Part shown: in pieces, positions 1-7,708 of the stretch | How positions within the stretch are numbered: the first letter of the stretch is position 1 | Layout: each line of letters begins with the position of its first letter | From: Mucilaginibacter lappiensis | GTDB lineage: Bacteria > Bacteroidota > Bacteroidia > Sphingobacteriales > Sphingobacteriaceae | Length of the DNA stretch: 41,225 nucleotides | Assembly: GCF_900155965.1 (NCBI RefSeq) | Contig: NZ_FTMG01000027.1 | Location: 1-41,225, forward strand | Reading direction: 5' to 3' | Position numbers and translations under genes: made by a program | The notes under the pieces: model-generated | What the model saw: only the letters and a program-made list of their open reading frames with translations | Told to the model about the DNA's origin: nothing | Databases searched by the model: none

Positions 1-282
1 ATCACTTTTAAGCAAATGATCCTTTAGGTCATTTACTGTGTACAATGCAAGCTTTTTACCAAGCTTGCTGAATTCCTCGCGGTAATCGTCGAGGGTTTCA
101 TTTAATAATTTAGAGATAAAAAGATCTTTGATCTCTAAGGATTTGGATAGCTTCTTCTCGGAAACGTAATGTTCCGTATCAAGGTAAGCTCGTTCACTTT
201 TGTGGGAAATACAAATTTTTACATTGTAGGTTTCGTCACTTCTTTTGTGGTGCTTAAACACTTTGGGGCTAAGCGTTGCCAT
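1..282 (-). CDS. Tyrosine recombinase/integrase, N-terminal part (runs off the left edge)
   Basis: An open minus-strand frame of 94 codons starts at the ATG at 282-280 and continues past the window edge. The visible protein begins MATLSPKVFKHHK and includes YNVKICISHKSE and LDTEHYVSEKKL. This is the pattern of the arm-type DNA-binding domain at the N terminus of Bacteroidota phage/conjugative-element integrases, followed by the start of the SAM-like core-binding domain. The catalytic domain would lie to the left and is not visible. Integrases of this class insert elements at specific sites, often tRNA 3' ends, and a tRNA 3'-end remnant lies about 235 bp upstream. Whether the full gene is intact cannot be judged. 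Confidence 0.8.
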   Translation of the reverse strand, partial: MATLSPKVFKHHKRSDETYNVKICISHKSERAYLDTEHYVSEKKLSKSLEIKDLFISKLLNETLDDYREEFSKLGKKLALYTVNDLKDHLLKSD

Positions 283-333
283 AATTCAATAATCTACTCG
301 ACAAAGCAGCTACTGTTTTGGTCACAAAATCGC

Positions 334-368
334 GTTACATTGTGTAACATTTTTTCCATTTTGTAACA
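334..368. repeat. TGTAAC repeat cluster upstream of the integrase
   Basis: Three copies of TGTAAC lie between the integrase start and the terminator: one inverted (GTTACA, 334-339), one direct (343-348) and one more direct copy about 19 bp on (TTGTAACA, 361-368). The first two form a dyad with a 3-bp spacer. They could be integrase arm-binding sites or an operator for the integrase promoter. This assignment is inference only. Confidence 0.35.
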
Positions 369-483
369 CTTTTTCGACTGGTTAAACAAAAAAACCTGTG
401 AAACTCGAATATTGAAATGATAGCCTCTAAAAAGTCTGATTGACTAAAAAGCGCGTTTAAACGCTAAAATAGGCTATTTTGAT

Positions 484-515
484 GAAAAAAAAAGCCCCGC
501 AGACGTGCGGGGCTT
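484..515 (-). terminator. Intrinsic terminator downstream of a tRNA remnant
   Basis: A perfect 9-bp stem (AAGCCCCGC 492-500 with GCGGGGCTT 507-515) has a 6-base loop and is followed on the minus strand by a run of eight T. It sits immediately 3' of the tRNA-like fragment, as a tRNA terminator would. Confidence 0.8.
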
Positions 516-547
516 GTGCTCCCCAGACTGGGCATTTTTCGAACCAT
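516..547 (-). other. tRNA 3'-end remnant (possible tRNA-Asn), candidate attachment site
   Basis: Read on the minus strand, this stretch contains GGTTCGA, a few extra A/T bases, then GCCCAGTCTGGGGAGCAC. This resembles the T-arm and acceptor 3' strand of a tRNA. The 5' part of a tRNA (D arm, anticodon arm) is absent to the right. The T-loop is disturbed by the A/T insertion, so it is not functional as seen. The remnant lies between a tRNA-style terminator and an integrase, which is the usual arrangement of an att site. The Asn assignment is from memory of the family sequence and is uncertain. Confidence 0.45.
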
Positions 548-714
548 TTCATTGAAGAATTACGACGAATTGGAAATTTAGGAGAGAATTTTACAATAAT
601 GTAAATTAATCACTCAATTACTTTAGAATCCCCCGGTTCTTTAAAAAAATAATTATAAGCAATGGTACCACCCTTCAATCCGTGTGGTAGAGTTCCTCAG
701 ATGTACATAGGATT
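548..714. other. Intergenic stretch without recognised gene
   Basis: This A/T-rich stretch holds no open frame with recognisable protein sequence and no convincing RNA structure. Together with 283-547 and 715-880 it forms the gap between the integrase start and the DeoR gene. Confidence 0.5.
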
Positions 715-870
715 CTAATTTAAAAGAGATTGTTTTTTTGTAACGTTGATTAATTCAATTTTGTCATTCACCCTAATCTTAACGTTATGATCCAAACAGA
801 ATCTGATCTTGTAACTGGTCACTTCAGCGTCATTCCATGTCAACCGTATAGTTATCCTTCGCCTTAAAAT
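715..870 (-). pseudogene. Possible C-terminal remnant of an unknown (perhaps glycosidase-type) protein
   Basis: A minus-strand frame without its own start reads ITIRLTWNDAEVTSYKIR, then KIRVNDKIELINV, and stops at 717-715. The alternating beta-strand pattern is like the C-terminal sandwich of some Bacteroidota glycoside hydrolases, but this is only an impression. It has no start codon of its own and runs into the end of the DeoR gene in another frame. It is most simply the tail of a gene whose body was lost when the DeoR/MFS block was joined here. Confidence 0.25.
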
Positions 871-880
871 GTATTGATCA

Positions 881-1630
881 TTATTGTATTTGCAGGGATT
901 GGGTCCGGAAGGCGTCTAATGAGGCATGTGAGCTGGGCAGATCGGTTATGAGCGTATGCACCTCAGAAATATCAGCTACTTTAAAATACTCGATGATGCC
1001 GAGTTTTTGACGGTCACTTAGTATTGCGGTTTTTAGTGCCGAACGGTGCATGGCCTGTTTCACTTCTCCATCTTCACGGAGGAGTGCGGTAATACCCATT
1101 TGACTGTCAACCCCACAAGTTCCCATAAGGTACAAGTCTGCCACATATTGTGCCGTATTATCACAGGTTTGCTGCCCCGCATTGATTTCTAATTCCCTGT
1201 AATAAATGCCGCCAAGAACTACAATCTCAATGTTGGGAAAATGAGACAGTATCGGGAGAAGCGCAAGATTATTGGTAATCACCCGCAAATTAATATCGAC
1301 AGGGAAATGTGTTGCCACCGCGCAATTGGTTGTACCACCATCCATAAATATGGTTTGACCGGGCTTTATAAACTGCTGGGCTTTCAGCGCGATGATTTTC
1401 TTTCCCTCGTTGAACTCCTTTACACGATCCAGGAATGCAAAGGGTAATTTTGACCGCACAGCTGCTCCCCCCCTTATCTTTGAAAGAAGGCCCATTTTAT
1501 TCAACTGTTCAATATCGCGCCGAACTGTATCTGACGAAACGTCAAGTTTAAGTGCAAGATTATCAAAACCAACTTTACCATCAGTTTCGAGCGCTTTAAG
1601 GATCAGCTCATATCGATCTTCCTTTGCCAT
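881..1630 (-). CDS. DeoR-family transcriptional regulator
   Basis: The protein has 249 residues, the usual length for DeoR regulators. Residues 1-57 form the N-terminal winged helix-turn-helix (ILKALETDGKVGFDNLALKL, then SSDTVRRDIEQL and the KIRGGA turn). The rest is the DeoR sensor domain with DGGTTN near residue 97, LGG near 139 and GTCGVD near 170, which in this family binds a phosphorylated sugar. It follows the MFS gene by 3 bp, so the two are co-transcribed. It probably represses the pair through the palindrome over the MFS start codon. The effector is likely a sugar phosphate made from the imported substrate (family knowledge and inference). Confidence 0.88.
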   Translation of the reverse strand: MAKEDRYELILKALETDGKVGFDNLALKLDVSSDTVRRDIEQLNKMGLLSKIRGGAAVRSKLPFAFLDRVKEFNEGKKIIALKAQQFIKPGQTIFMDGGTTNCAVATHFPVDINLRVITNNLALLPILSHFPNIEIVVLGGIYYRELEINAGQQTCDNTAQYVADLYLMGTCGVDSQMGITALLREDGEVKQAMHRSALKTAILSDRQKLGIIEYFKVADISEVHTLITDLPSSHASLDAFRTQSLQIQ

Positions 1631-1633
1631 TGC

Positions 1634-2845
1634 TTAATTATTACTTCCCATTTTCATCCGGCGGATTCCATATGCAATGGTAACAAAAAATAGTAAAATA
1701 CCCACAACACCAAGCGCAACAGGCAGGGTAAAATGTTGTGCGATAAAGCCCAAAAATGCCGGACCAGCCAATTGCCCGCCGTAACCTAAGGTGGCAATAA
1801 CGGATACCGCCATCGCAGTACTCACGCCTTTCAGGCGACCTGCCTCGCTGAAGAAAACAGGCACTACATTGGCAGCACCTAAACCGATCAGGAAAAACCC
1901 AAATAAGGTGCCGGCCAGCCAGGGTAGGATGATGGCGATAAACGTGCCCGTTCCTGCAACCAGTGAGCCAAAAATGACGGTGCGGTCACTCTTTAGCCGA
2001 GCTACTAAACGGTCCCCAAAAAGGCGTGTTGTCGCCATTGCTACAGAAAATGCCGCATAACCGGCACCTGCCAGCGAAGGGTCAATACCACGATATTCTT
2101 TCAGGAAAAGCGCTGACCAATCCAACATGGCCCCTTCCGCCAGAAACACGGCGAAACAAAGCACCCCAAGAAATATTGCCACTGGACTAAACCAGGCATT
2201 GGTCATCCGCCCGCTTATACCGTGCACTACTAACGAAAAGCGCTTGATAGCCGCAGATTCTATATCAAGGCTTAAAAGAGAACGATAGCCAATAATTGCA
2301 ATCAGCAATAAACTCAAAGCAATAATCACAGCGGCGTAGAATGGCTGCGCCCCCAACCGAATCAGGAAGCCCAATCCCAAAGACCCTAACAACCCGCCCA
2401 CGCTGAAAAGCCCATGCAGCGAAGACATTATTGGCTTGCCGTATAAATTTTGTACCTGTACGCCGTGTGCATTCATTGCCACATCAATCGTTCCAATACC
2501 CGCACCGAAGAAGAATAAGGCAATACCAAGTGTCAATGGTGTGTTCAGGATCAATAATAAAGGTAAACAAAGCGCGATCAACAGGGCAGCTATAAAAATG
2601 AGCCGTCGGCTGCCAATGCGCCCCATCAGGATACCCGTCAAGGGCATCATGGTTACAGAGCCTGCGCCTAAAAGCAACAGCAGCCCGCCAAGTTCAGCAT
2701 CGTTGAGGTGCAGGCGGCTTTTCGCGAATGGTACCATGACCGCCCAACTGGATACGCCAAAGCCGCATACCAGGAATATGGCTTGCGTGGCTAATTTCGC
2801 CCGGCTTACTAATTTAAGATCAAAAGTATTATCAATTAAATTCAT
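1634..2845 (-). CDS. MFS transporter (probable sugar permease)
   Basis: The 403-residue hydrophobic protein has about twelve membrane spans and the MFS loop motif GRIGSRR near residue 77. The halves show the usual 6+6 arrangement around a basic central loop near residue 200. The start (ATG at 2845-2843) lies inside a 50-bp perfect palindrome, so translation or transcription is likely controlled there. It is the first gene of a two-gene operon with the DeoR regulator and is divergent from the cytochrome/DUF1080/isomerase genes. The context suggests uptake of a sugar or sugar derivative, but the substrate cannot be read from sequence. Confidence 0.82.
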   Translation of the reverse strand: MNLIDNTFDLKLVSRAKLATQAIFLVCGFGVSSWAVMVPFAKSRLHLNDAELGGLLLLLGAGSVTMMPLTGILMGRIGSRRLIFIAALLIALCLPLLLILNTPLTLGIALFFFGAGIGTIDVAMNAHGVQVQNLYGKPIMSSLHGLFSVGGLLGSLGLGFLIRLGAQPFYAAVIIALSLLLIAIIGYRSLLSLDIESAAIKRFSLVVHGISGRMTNAWFSPVAIFLGVLCFAVFLAEGAMLDWSALFLKEYRGIDPSLAGAGYAAFSVAMATTRLFGDRLVARLKSDRTVIFGSLVAGTGTFIAIILPWLAGTLFGFFLIGLGAANVVPVFFSEAGRLKGVSTAMAVSVIATLGYGGQLAGPAFLGFIAQHFTLPVALGVVGILLFFVTIAYGIRRMKMGSNN

Positions 2846-2888
2846 TTTGCAATATTATGCAAATTTGCATAATATTGCAAAATGAATT
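2839..2888. promoter_or_regulatory. 50-bp perfect palindrome over the MFS start codon, probable operator
   Basis: Positions 2839-2888 are a perfect inverted repeat with its centre between 2863 and 2864 and no spacer. Each arm contains TTTTGCAATATTATGCAAA or its complement, itself an imperfect dyad with TTGCA/TGCAA half-sites. The palindrome therefore offers two adjacent operator-sized dyads. It contains the MFS ATG (2845-2843) and, by symmetry, an ATG on the plus strand followed at once by a stop. The likely ligand is the DeoR regulator of the same operon; this is inferred. Confidence 0.75.
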
Positions 2889-2940
2889 AATGAAGGCGAA
2901 CCACCGTTTCAAGACAGGTGTAAAATTTAAACCATAAATT

Positions 2941-3363
2941 ATGTTAAGGAAAGCACTTTTTTTAATTGCACTTTCTATTGCAATCATTTCCTGCGGTGGC
3001 AGTATGGCACCACAGAACGTTACTGATAGCACTAAATCAGCCAGCCCGAAATTGGGCTCAGACAATGCCGACAGCGCTGTATCCTACTCACCGGTTGTTA
3101 CGCTGGCAACATCTTCGGACAAAGGGGCACTTCTTATTATTCAGAACGACTGCCGGAATTGTCATAGAGAACGAGAGAAACTAATTGGCCCTGCTTTCAG
3201 TAGTATAGCAGTGAAGTATACTGATAAAGACATTGACCAACTTGCTACCAAAGTAATTAAAGGAGGTTCAGGGATTTGGGGTGATATTTCTATGGCTCCT
3301 CATCCCTCACTCACTAAAGAAGACGCAAAGAAGATGATCGCTTTTATCTTCGAAATAAAATGA
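2941..3363 (+). CDS. Lipoprotein c-type cytochrome
   Basis: The 140-residue protein starts with a lipoprotein signal (MLRKALFLIALSIAIISCGG; lipobox IISC, lipidated Cys18). After a low-complexity linker comes one class I cytochrome c domain with the haem-attachment motif CRNCH in NDCRNCHRE and a likely axial Met in WGDISMAPHP. It is expected to be anchored facing the periplasm and to carry electrons. Cytochromes of this type often accompany DUF1080 proteins and glucoside 3-dehydrogenases, to which they can be electron acceptors, and a DUF1080 gene is next. No dehydrogenase is visible in the window, so the partner is unknown. Confidence 0.85.
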   Translation: MLRKALFLIALSIAIISCGGSMAPQNVTDSTKSASPKLGSDNADSAVSYSPVVTLATSSDKGALLIIQNDCRNCHREREKLIGPAFSSIAVKYTDKDIDQLATKVIKGGSGIWGDISMAPHPSLTKEDAKKMIAFIFEIK

Positions 3364-3427
3364 TCGTGAACAGATTTTGATCATGTAAGCAAGGCGTCAA
3401 ATATTAACCAATTAATTTAAATTAGAA

Positions 3428-4153
3428 ATGAAGACTAAGAACAGAAGAGTAGTAATGTCAGTCACTGTGATGGCATTAATTATTAATTGCTACGCAATGG
3501 TTGGCAATAAGGACAATGAACTTACGCCTGCTGAAAAAAACGCTGGCTGGAAGTTGTTATTCGATGGACAATCGACAGCGGGCTGGCATCTCTATAACTC
3601 AAAAGGCCCGTTCACCGTTTGGAAGGCTGGTAATGGTGAGCTTTTTTGCGATCCGAAAGATAAGTCTGAACCGGGTGACCTGGTAAGCGATAACGAGTAT
3701 AAAAATTTTGACCTGAAGTTTGACTGGAAGCTGCCAAAAGGGGGAAATAGTGGTGTTTTCATCAACGTCATGGAAAGAAAGGATATACCAACCGCATGGG
3801 CGTCCGGTCCTGAATATCAGCTTCTGGATAAATCGCATCTTGATTACCCGCAGCCAAAATCACGCTCAGGTTGTTTGTTCGGTTTTTTCCCGCAAAAAAA
3901 CCCAATCAAGAATAAACCCACCGGCGAGTGGAACCACTCTGAGATCAGGCAAAAGAATGGCAAAATCGAGTTTTTCCTTAACGGGGTTCTTACCTGCAGC
4001 CAGGATCTAAAATCTGGTGACTGGAAAAAAATTGTTGCAGCCTCCCATTTCAAATCCTTTCCTGAATTTGGGAAGCATTTCAGCGGCAGCATAGCTCTAC
4101 AGGACTGGTCCACCGGGATTTCATTCAGAAACATAAAGATAAAAGAGCTATAG
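3428..4153 (+). CDS. DUF1080 (3-keto-disaccharide hydrolase type) secreted protein
   Basis: The 241-residue protein has a hydrophobic N-terminal signal sequence (about residues 8-24) and then one concanavalin-like DUF1080 domain. Recognisable family motifs are LLFDGQSTAGWHLY, GGNSGVFINV, GPEYQLLD, GEWNHSEI and, at the C terminus, ALQDWSTGISFRNIKIKEL. DUF1080 proteins include 3-keto-glycoside hydrolases/lyases acting in the periplasm. The neighbouring cytochrome c and isomerase-like protein fit a pathway that oxidises glycosides at C3 and then cleaves them. The exact reaction is inferred from family and context. Confidence 0.85.
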   Translation: MKTKNRRVVMSVTVMALIINCYAMVGNKDNELTPAEKNAGWKLLFDGQSTAGWHLYNSKGPFTVWKAGNGELFCDPKDKSEPGDLVSDNEYKNFDLKFDWKLPKGGNSGVFINVMERKDIPTAWASGPEYQLLDKSHLDYPQPKSRSGCLFGFFPQKNPIKNKPTGEWNHSEIRQKNGKIEFFLNGVLTCSQDLKSGDWKKIVAASHFKSFPEFGKHFSGSIALQDWSTGISFRNIKIKEL

Positions 4154-4326
4154 GCCATTGTAAAATTGACGGGAGAAGTGTGGATTTACCAGTCCGCAAT
4201 TTTCCTTTAATCCCAAAGCCTTTCCATCGAAATGTTATTAGTGATTTTAAACAGGTCGATCCGCTCGATATCTGGTATCAGCGCCAACTTAAGAAACTTA
4301 TTTTTCAACTTGTAACACTCTAAATT

Positions 4327-5193
4327 ATGATAAATAGAAAAACTTTTCTGCAACAAGCCGGCATGATGTCTGCAGGAATGATGCTAATGCCTGGTTTGTT
4401 GTCTGCAAAAACAAATCGACCTTTTGGTTTGCAATTATTTGCTTTCAGGGAACAATTGCCGAAAGATGTTAAAACGATCATACCCAAAATAGCCCAGGCT
4501 GGCTACAAACAGGTAGAGCCCTTTGGTTATTCTAAAACCAATGGCTTTTGGGGGCTCTCTGCCGTTGAATTTAGAAAACTCCTTGACGACAATGGGCTAA
4601 CTGCACCAAGTGCGCATTATTCTCTTGATACATTCCTTTCATCAGGCGATACAACACAGGTTGAGCAGGCAATAGAGGCGGCAAAGATACTCGGACAAAA
4701 ATACATAGTATTACCTTACCTGGGAGAGCAATTTCGAAACAGTGCAAAGACCATGGAGGACACTATCAATAAAATCAACTTGGCGGCGAGCACGGTTCAT
4801 GAGGCGGGATTGAAAATGGCTTACCATAACCATGATTTCGAGTTTAAAACCGTAGAAGGACAAAGGTTATTCGACATGCTGTTAAACAACACCGATACCG
4901 AGCAGCTAAATTTTGAATTGGATATTTACTGGGTGATTAGAGCGGGAGAAGATCCTTTGAAATTGCTTAAGACATATCCAGGTCGTTTTAAGCTTATTCA
5001 TATTAAAGATATGGACAAAACGAACCCGGTATTGAATACTGAAATTGGAACCGGAAGTATAGATTACAAAACAATACTTAGTAAAGCCCATTCTGCCGGG
5101 GTGAAATATTATATTGTCGAACAGGAAAATTTTAAAATAGACCAATATTTAAGCATCCAGAAAAGCATAAGTTATCTTAAAGAAATAGGCTAA
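4327..5193 (+). CDS. Sugar phosphate isomerase/epimerase-like TIM-barrel protein, exported
   Basis: The 288-residue protein begins with a signal-like segment (MINRKTFLQQAGMMSAGMMLMPGLL). It continues with an AP-endonuclease-2/xylose-isomerase-like TIM barrel. Metal-binding positions typical of the family are visible: YHNHDFEF (about residue 162), ELDIYW (about 198), HIKDMD (about 225) and EQENF near the end. Such proteins are frequent next to DUF1080 genes and act on keto sugars or their products, often in the periplasm. It is downstream of the DUF1080 gene on the same strand with a 173-bp gap, so it may have its own promoter. Confidence 0.85.
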   Translation: MINRKTFLQQAGMMSAGMMLMPGLLSAKTNRPFGLQLFAFREQLPKDVKTIIPKIAQAGYKQVEPFGYSKTNGFWGLSAVEFRKLLDDNGLTAPSAHYSLDTFLSSGDTTQVEQAIEAAKILGQKYIVLPYLGEQFRNSAKTMEDTINKINLAASTVHEAGLKMAYHNHDFEFKTVEGQRLFDMLLNNTDTEQLNFELDIYWVIRAGEDPLKLLKTYPGRFKLIHIKDMDKTNPVLNTEIGTGSIDYKTILSKAHSAGVKYYIVEQENFKIDQYLSIQKSISYLKEIG

Positions 5194-5531
5194 TTTTTAT
5201 TGCCCCAAGCCTGCCACAGCCTTAAGGCTCTTAATAAGAACCACCTTAGGTTACACTATTTTAGTGGAGAGGTAGCAAACACAATTTCGCTGCCCTATTT
5301 TATCATATCCTATCAAAAAAGGAAGGATCAGCGATCCAATCTATTACAACCTATCACATTGGCTATATGGATTAATTGCCGGAGATTTTAATGCGTGGAA
5401 ATCACTATGTAAGGATTTAAAAAAGCCTTGAAAGGCATAAATGCCGGTTCGATGTTCCAGTAGCTGTGCTATTACTACGCTCGGACCAAAATGTGCCACT
5501 ATTGGCTTTAAACACATATTTAAAATTGGCT
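5194..5531. other. Intergenic stretch without recognised gene
   Basis: No protein family is recognised in any frame here; the short plus-strand frame at 5200-5391 has no family-like pattern. The stretch separates the carbohydrate block from the terminator and tRNA remnant that mark the left border of the island. Confidence 0.5.
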
Positions 5532-5568
5532 GAAAATTAAAAACGGCCTTAGCGGGTATGCTAAGGCC
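5532..5568 (-). terminator. Intrinsic terminator after the second tRNA remnant
   Basis: A perfect 9-bp stem (GGCCTTAGC 5545-5553 with GCTAAGGCC 5560-5568) and 6-base loop is followed on the minus strand by GTTTTTAATTTT. It lies directly 3' of the tRNA-like 3' end and now terminates the truncated mlaF operon. Confidence 0.8.
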
Positions 5569-5572
5569 ATTT

Positions 5573-5607
5573 CCTCCTTAGGCTGGGCTCAAACCAGCGA
5601 CCCTCTG
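5573..5607 (-). other. tRNA 3'-end remnant fused to the truncated mlaF, candidate island border
   Basis: Read on the minus strand this is CAGAGGGTCGCTGGTTTGAG followed by CCCAGCCTAAGGAGGA. The GCTGG / CCAGC T-stem, the T-loop and an acceptor 3' strand are recognisable, with a terminator just downstream. The T-loop has GTTT where GTTC is invariant, so it is decayed. The upstream tRNA body is replaced by mlaF coding sequence. This is what remains when recombination joins foreign DNA to the 3' end of a tRNA gene. It resembles the remnant at 516-547 in its T-arm and acceptor. Confidence 0.5.
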
Positions 5608-6015
5608 CTTTACCTGCAGCTGAGAAAGATCGATCCAGTGCCTCCGTAAAGGAAATTCCAGGTTTTCCCGGACAGTCATCGAGTCATAGAGGGCGTTAGC
5701 CTGAAACAGGAAACCTATTTTACTCCTTACCTTGTCCAGGTCATCAGGGCTCAGATCAGGTACATTATCCCCGAAAACCAGTATTTTGCCGCTGTCCGGT
5801 TTTAATAAGCCAATGACACACTTGATCAGCACTGATTTCCCGGCACCGGATTTCCCTAACACCACGACATTTTCTTCCCCATGCACTGTCAGATTAAAAT
5901 CCTTCAGCACTACATTCTTATCAAAACGCTTAAATAAATGTTCTATAATGATTACGGGAGCTCCTTTTGCTATACTATCTTCCGGGCTGAGTTCAGTTTT
6001 TATTGCTGAGGTCAT
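5578..6015 (-). pseudogene. mlaF: Truncated MlaF-like ABC ATPase
   Basis: The 145-residue frame carries the first part of an ABC ATPase of the MlaF/Ttg2A type: IIEHLFKRFDKNVVLKDFNL, Walker A GKSGAGKS and a Q-loop region GFLFQANALYDSMTVRENLEF. It ends after QVKQRVAGLSPA. Family members are about 250 residues, so the signature motif, Walker B and H-loop are all missing. The last residues are encoded by the tRNA-like remnant, so the gene was cut by a recombination event. It follows mlaE by 5 bp at the end of the operon starting at 9206. It cannot work as an ATPase. Confidence 0.85.
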
Positions 6016-6020
6016 GCTGA

Positions 6021-6781
6021 TTAATTTAAACCTAATAAATTGGTGAACTGAACGGCCAGCAGATCAATAATGAATATCAACACCGATGATAATACGACAG
6101 CTAAATTTGCCGATACACCGACGCCCTGTGTTCCTTTACTGGAATTGAAGCCCTTATAACAACCGATTATGCCTACCGCGAGACCGAAGAAAAAAGTTTT
6201 GGTAATGGCCGGTAAAATATCGCTGAAACTGAGGCTTTGAAATACCTGTGTAAAGGAGAAATGCAGGCTGGTTACCGAACTCAGGTTAACACCTATATAG
6301 GCACCGAATAGGGAAATCGCATCGCCTAATATGGTCAGCACCGGCAGCATCAGGGTGGTTGCCAGTACCCGGGTAGCTACCAGATATTTATACGGATTTG
6401 TGCCATGGCATCTATCTGCTCGGTCACTTTCATAGAGCCCAGTTCAGCGCCAATACTGCTGCCGATTTTCCCGGCAAAAATCAAAGCGGTGATCACCGGG
6501 CCTATTTCCCTGACGATAGCTATGCCGACCATCACGGGCAGTTCCGACTGTACGCCATAACTTACCAGTGAAGGACGTAACTGCATGGTCAACACTAAAC
6601 CCATAATAAAGCCGGTAAGGCCTATCAGCGGGAATGATTTGTAGCCGATAGTATAACATTGGGCAAGAAATTCCTTTATTTCAAACCTGGGCCGCAACCC
6701 ATGTGAAAAGAAGTGGCTTGTAAATTTCGCAATGCTGCCCGTTTCATCGAGAAATGCTTCGGTATCTTTTATTAAAGCCAT
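6021..6781 (-). pseudogene. mlaE: MlaE-like permease broken by a frameshift
   Basis: Two consecutive frames make up one MlaE-family permease. The first (6781-6377) runs from the start through GFIMGLVLTMQL, VREIGPVITALIFAGKIGSS and ELGSMKVTEQIDAMA, then leaves frame and stops. The second continues from TNPYKYLVATRVLATTLMLP to the natural end at 6021. The break is near 6400-6405, where a few residues between EQIDAM and TNPYKYLV are missing, suggesting a small deletion. Together with the truncated ATPase this leaves no working transporter. A functional Mla-like system moves phospholipids or other hydrophobic molecules across the envelope; no MlaD-type subunit is present nearby. Confidence 0.85.
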
Positions 6782-6809
6782 ATTTTGTGATTTGTATTTT
6801 ATAAAAGAC

Positions 6810-7667
6810 TTACATCACCGGCCATTCGACCAAAGATTCTGCCGTACGGCCAGATGCCACAATTCCATGCAGGTCGTCATAGATCTGAATACGGAAAGCC
6901 TCTCTTGCCTCAATCCATGTTTGCTCCAGCTGACGAAGTGTTTCCTTTTCATCTTCATCGGGTTCGATTTTTTGAACGGTAGTATGCAAGCAGTATAAAG
7001 CGGTATTGAGATCGTGAAAATTACCTAACAGCTTGGTGAAGGAATCTATTTCTTCAAAGCCGGACAAAAGCTTGTACGGCGACAATTCACTCATTTCCAA
7101 ATTGATATACGGTGATATGTATAACAAATTCTTCAGATGCTTCCTTGCTTCGTGAAAGGATTTATCAGCAGGAAAAACTGGCGATAGCAGTTTTTCAATC
7201 ATGTCGCTTTCCGTGCGGACGAATTCCAGTATTGCCTCATGGCTAAGCTGATCAGGCAAAAGCTTCAACAACCTTTCTTGCTCTTTTTTGAAGGGCTGTG
7301 TACCATTTATATGTTTACTTACATTCTCCATATGCCCAAGGATCTGGTCGCTTATGAATTTTAAGTAGCTATCGGGCAAGCGGAACTGTTTTTCCTTTAT
7401 CGTATGCTGAACATGATCCTGCTGCATTTGGAGGGCACGGATCGCTCCGAACAGCTGGCTAAGCTTTGCCATTTTTTGAGGAAGCTTAACGGAATGGCGG
7501 TGCGCTTTCGCGTTATTCATCAATTGGAGGCAAGCGCTCAATTTTTTCACCTTTACCCGAAATATCCGGATATCGTCTTCATGGAAATGCAGCCGGGCCT
7601 TATCAAAAGCTTCATTTATTTTTTCAAATCTCTTTTCAATAACCCCTTCTATTTTCGGATGCTTCAT
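6810..7667 (-). CDS. CHAD-domain protein (probable polyphosphate-binding)
   Basis: The 285-residue alpha-helical protein shows the CHAD pattern of conserved His/Arg/Lys on helices. FHEDDIRIFRVKVKKL near residue 28 and SFHEARKHLKNLLYI near 170 mark the two repeats, rich in basic residues on one face. CHAD proteins bind polyphosphate and often accumulate with polyphosphate granules. It is cytosolic (no signal or membrane span). It lies in the operon led by the gene at 9206 and just before the mlaE remnant. Under the island's operator it may help manage polyphosphate during stress; that role is inferred. Confidence 0.75.
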   Translation of the reverse strand: MKHPKIEGVIEKRFEKINEAFDKARLHFHEDDIRIFRVKVKKLSACLQLMNNAKAHRHSVKLPQKMAKLSQLFGAIRALQMQQDHVQHTIKEKQFRLPDSYLKFISDQILGHMENVSKHINGTQPFKKEQERLLKLLPDQLSHEAILEFVRTESDMIEKLLSPVFPADKSFHEARKHLKNLLYISPYINLEMSELSPYKLLSGFEEIDSFTKLLGNFHDLNTALYCLHTTVQKIEPDEDEKETLRQLEQTWIEAREAFRIQIYDDLHGIVASGRTAESLVEWPVM

Positions 7668-7708
7668 GATTTTATCTTTTGGTTTTGTGTATAATTAAAG
7701 ACTTACCG

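Noticed and set aside
5200..5391. A 63-codon plus-strand frame after the sugar isomerase-like gene
   Set aside because: No recognisable motif, low-complexity composition and no promoter or clear leader; it looks like chance.
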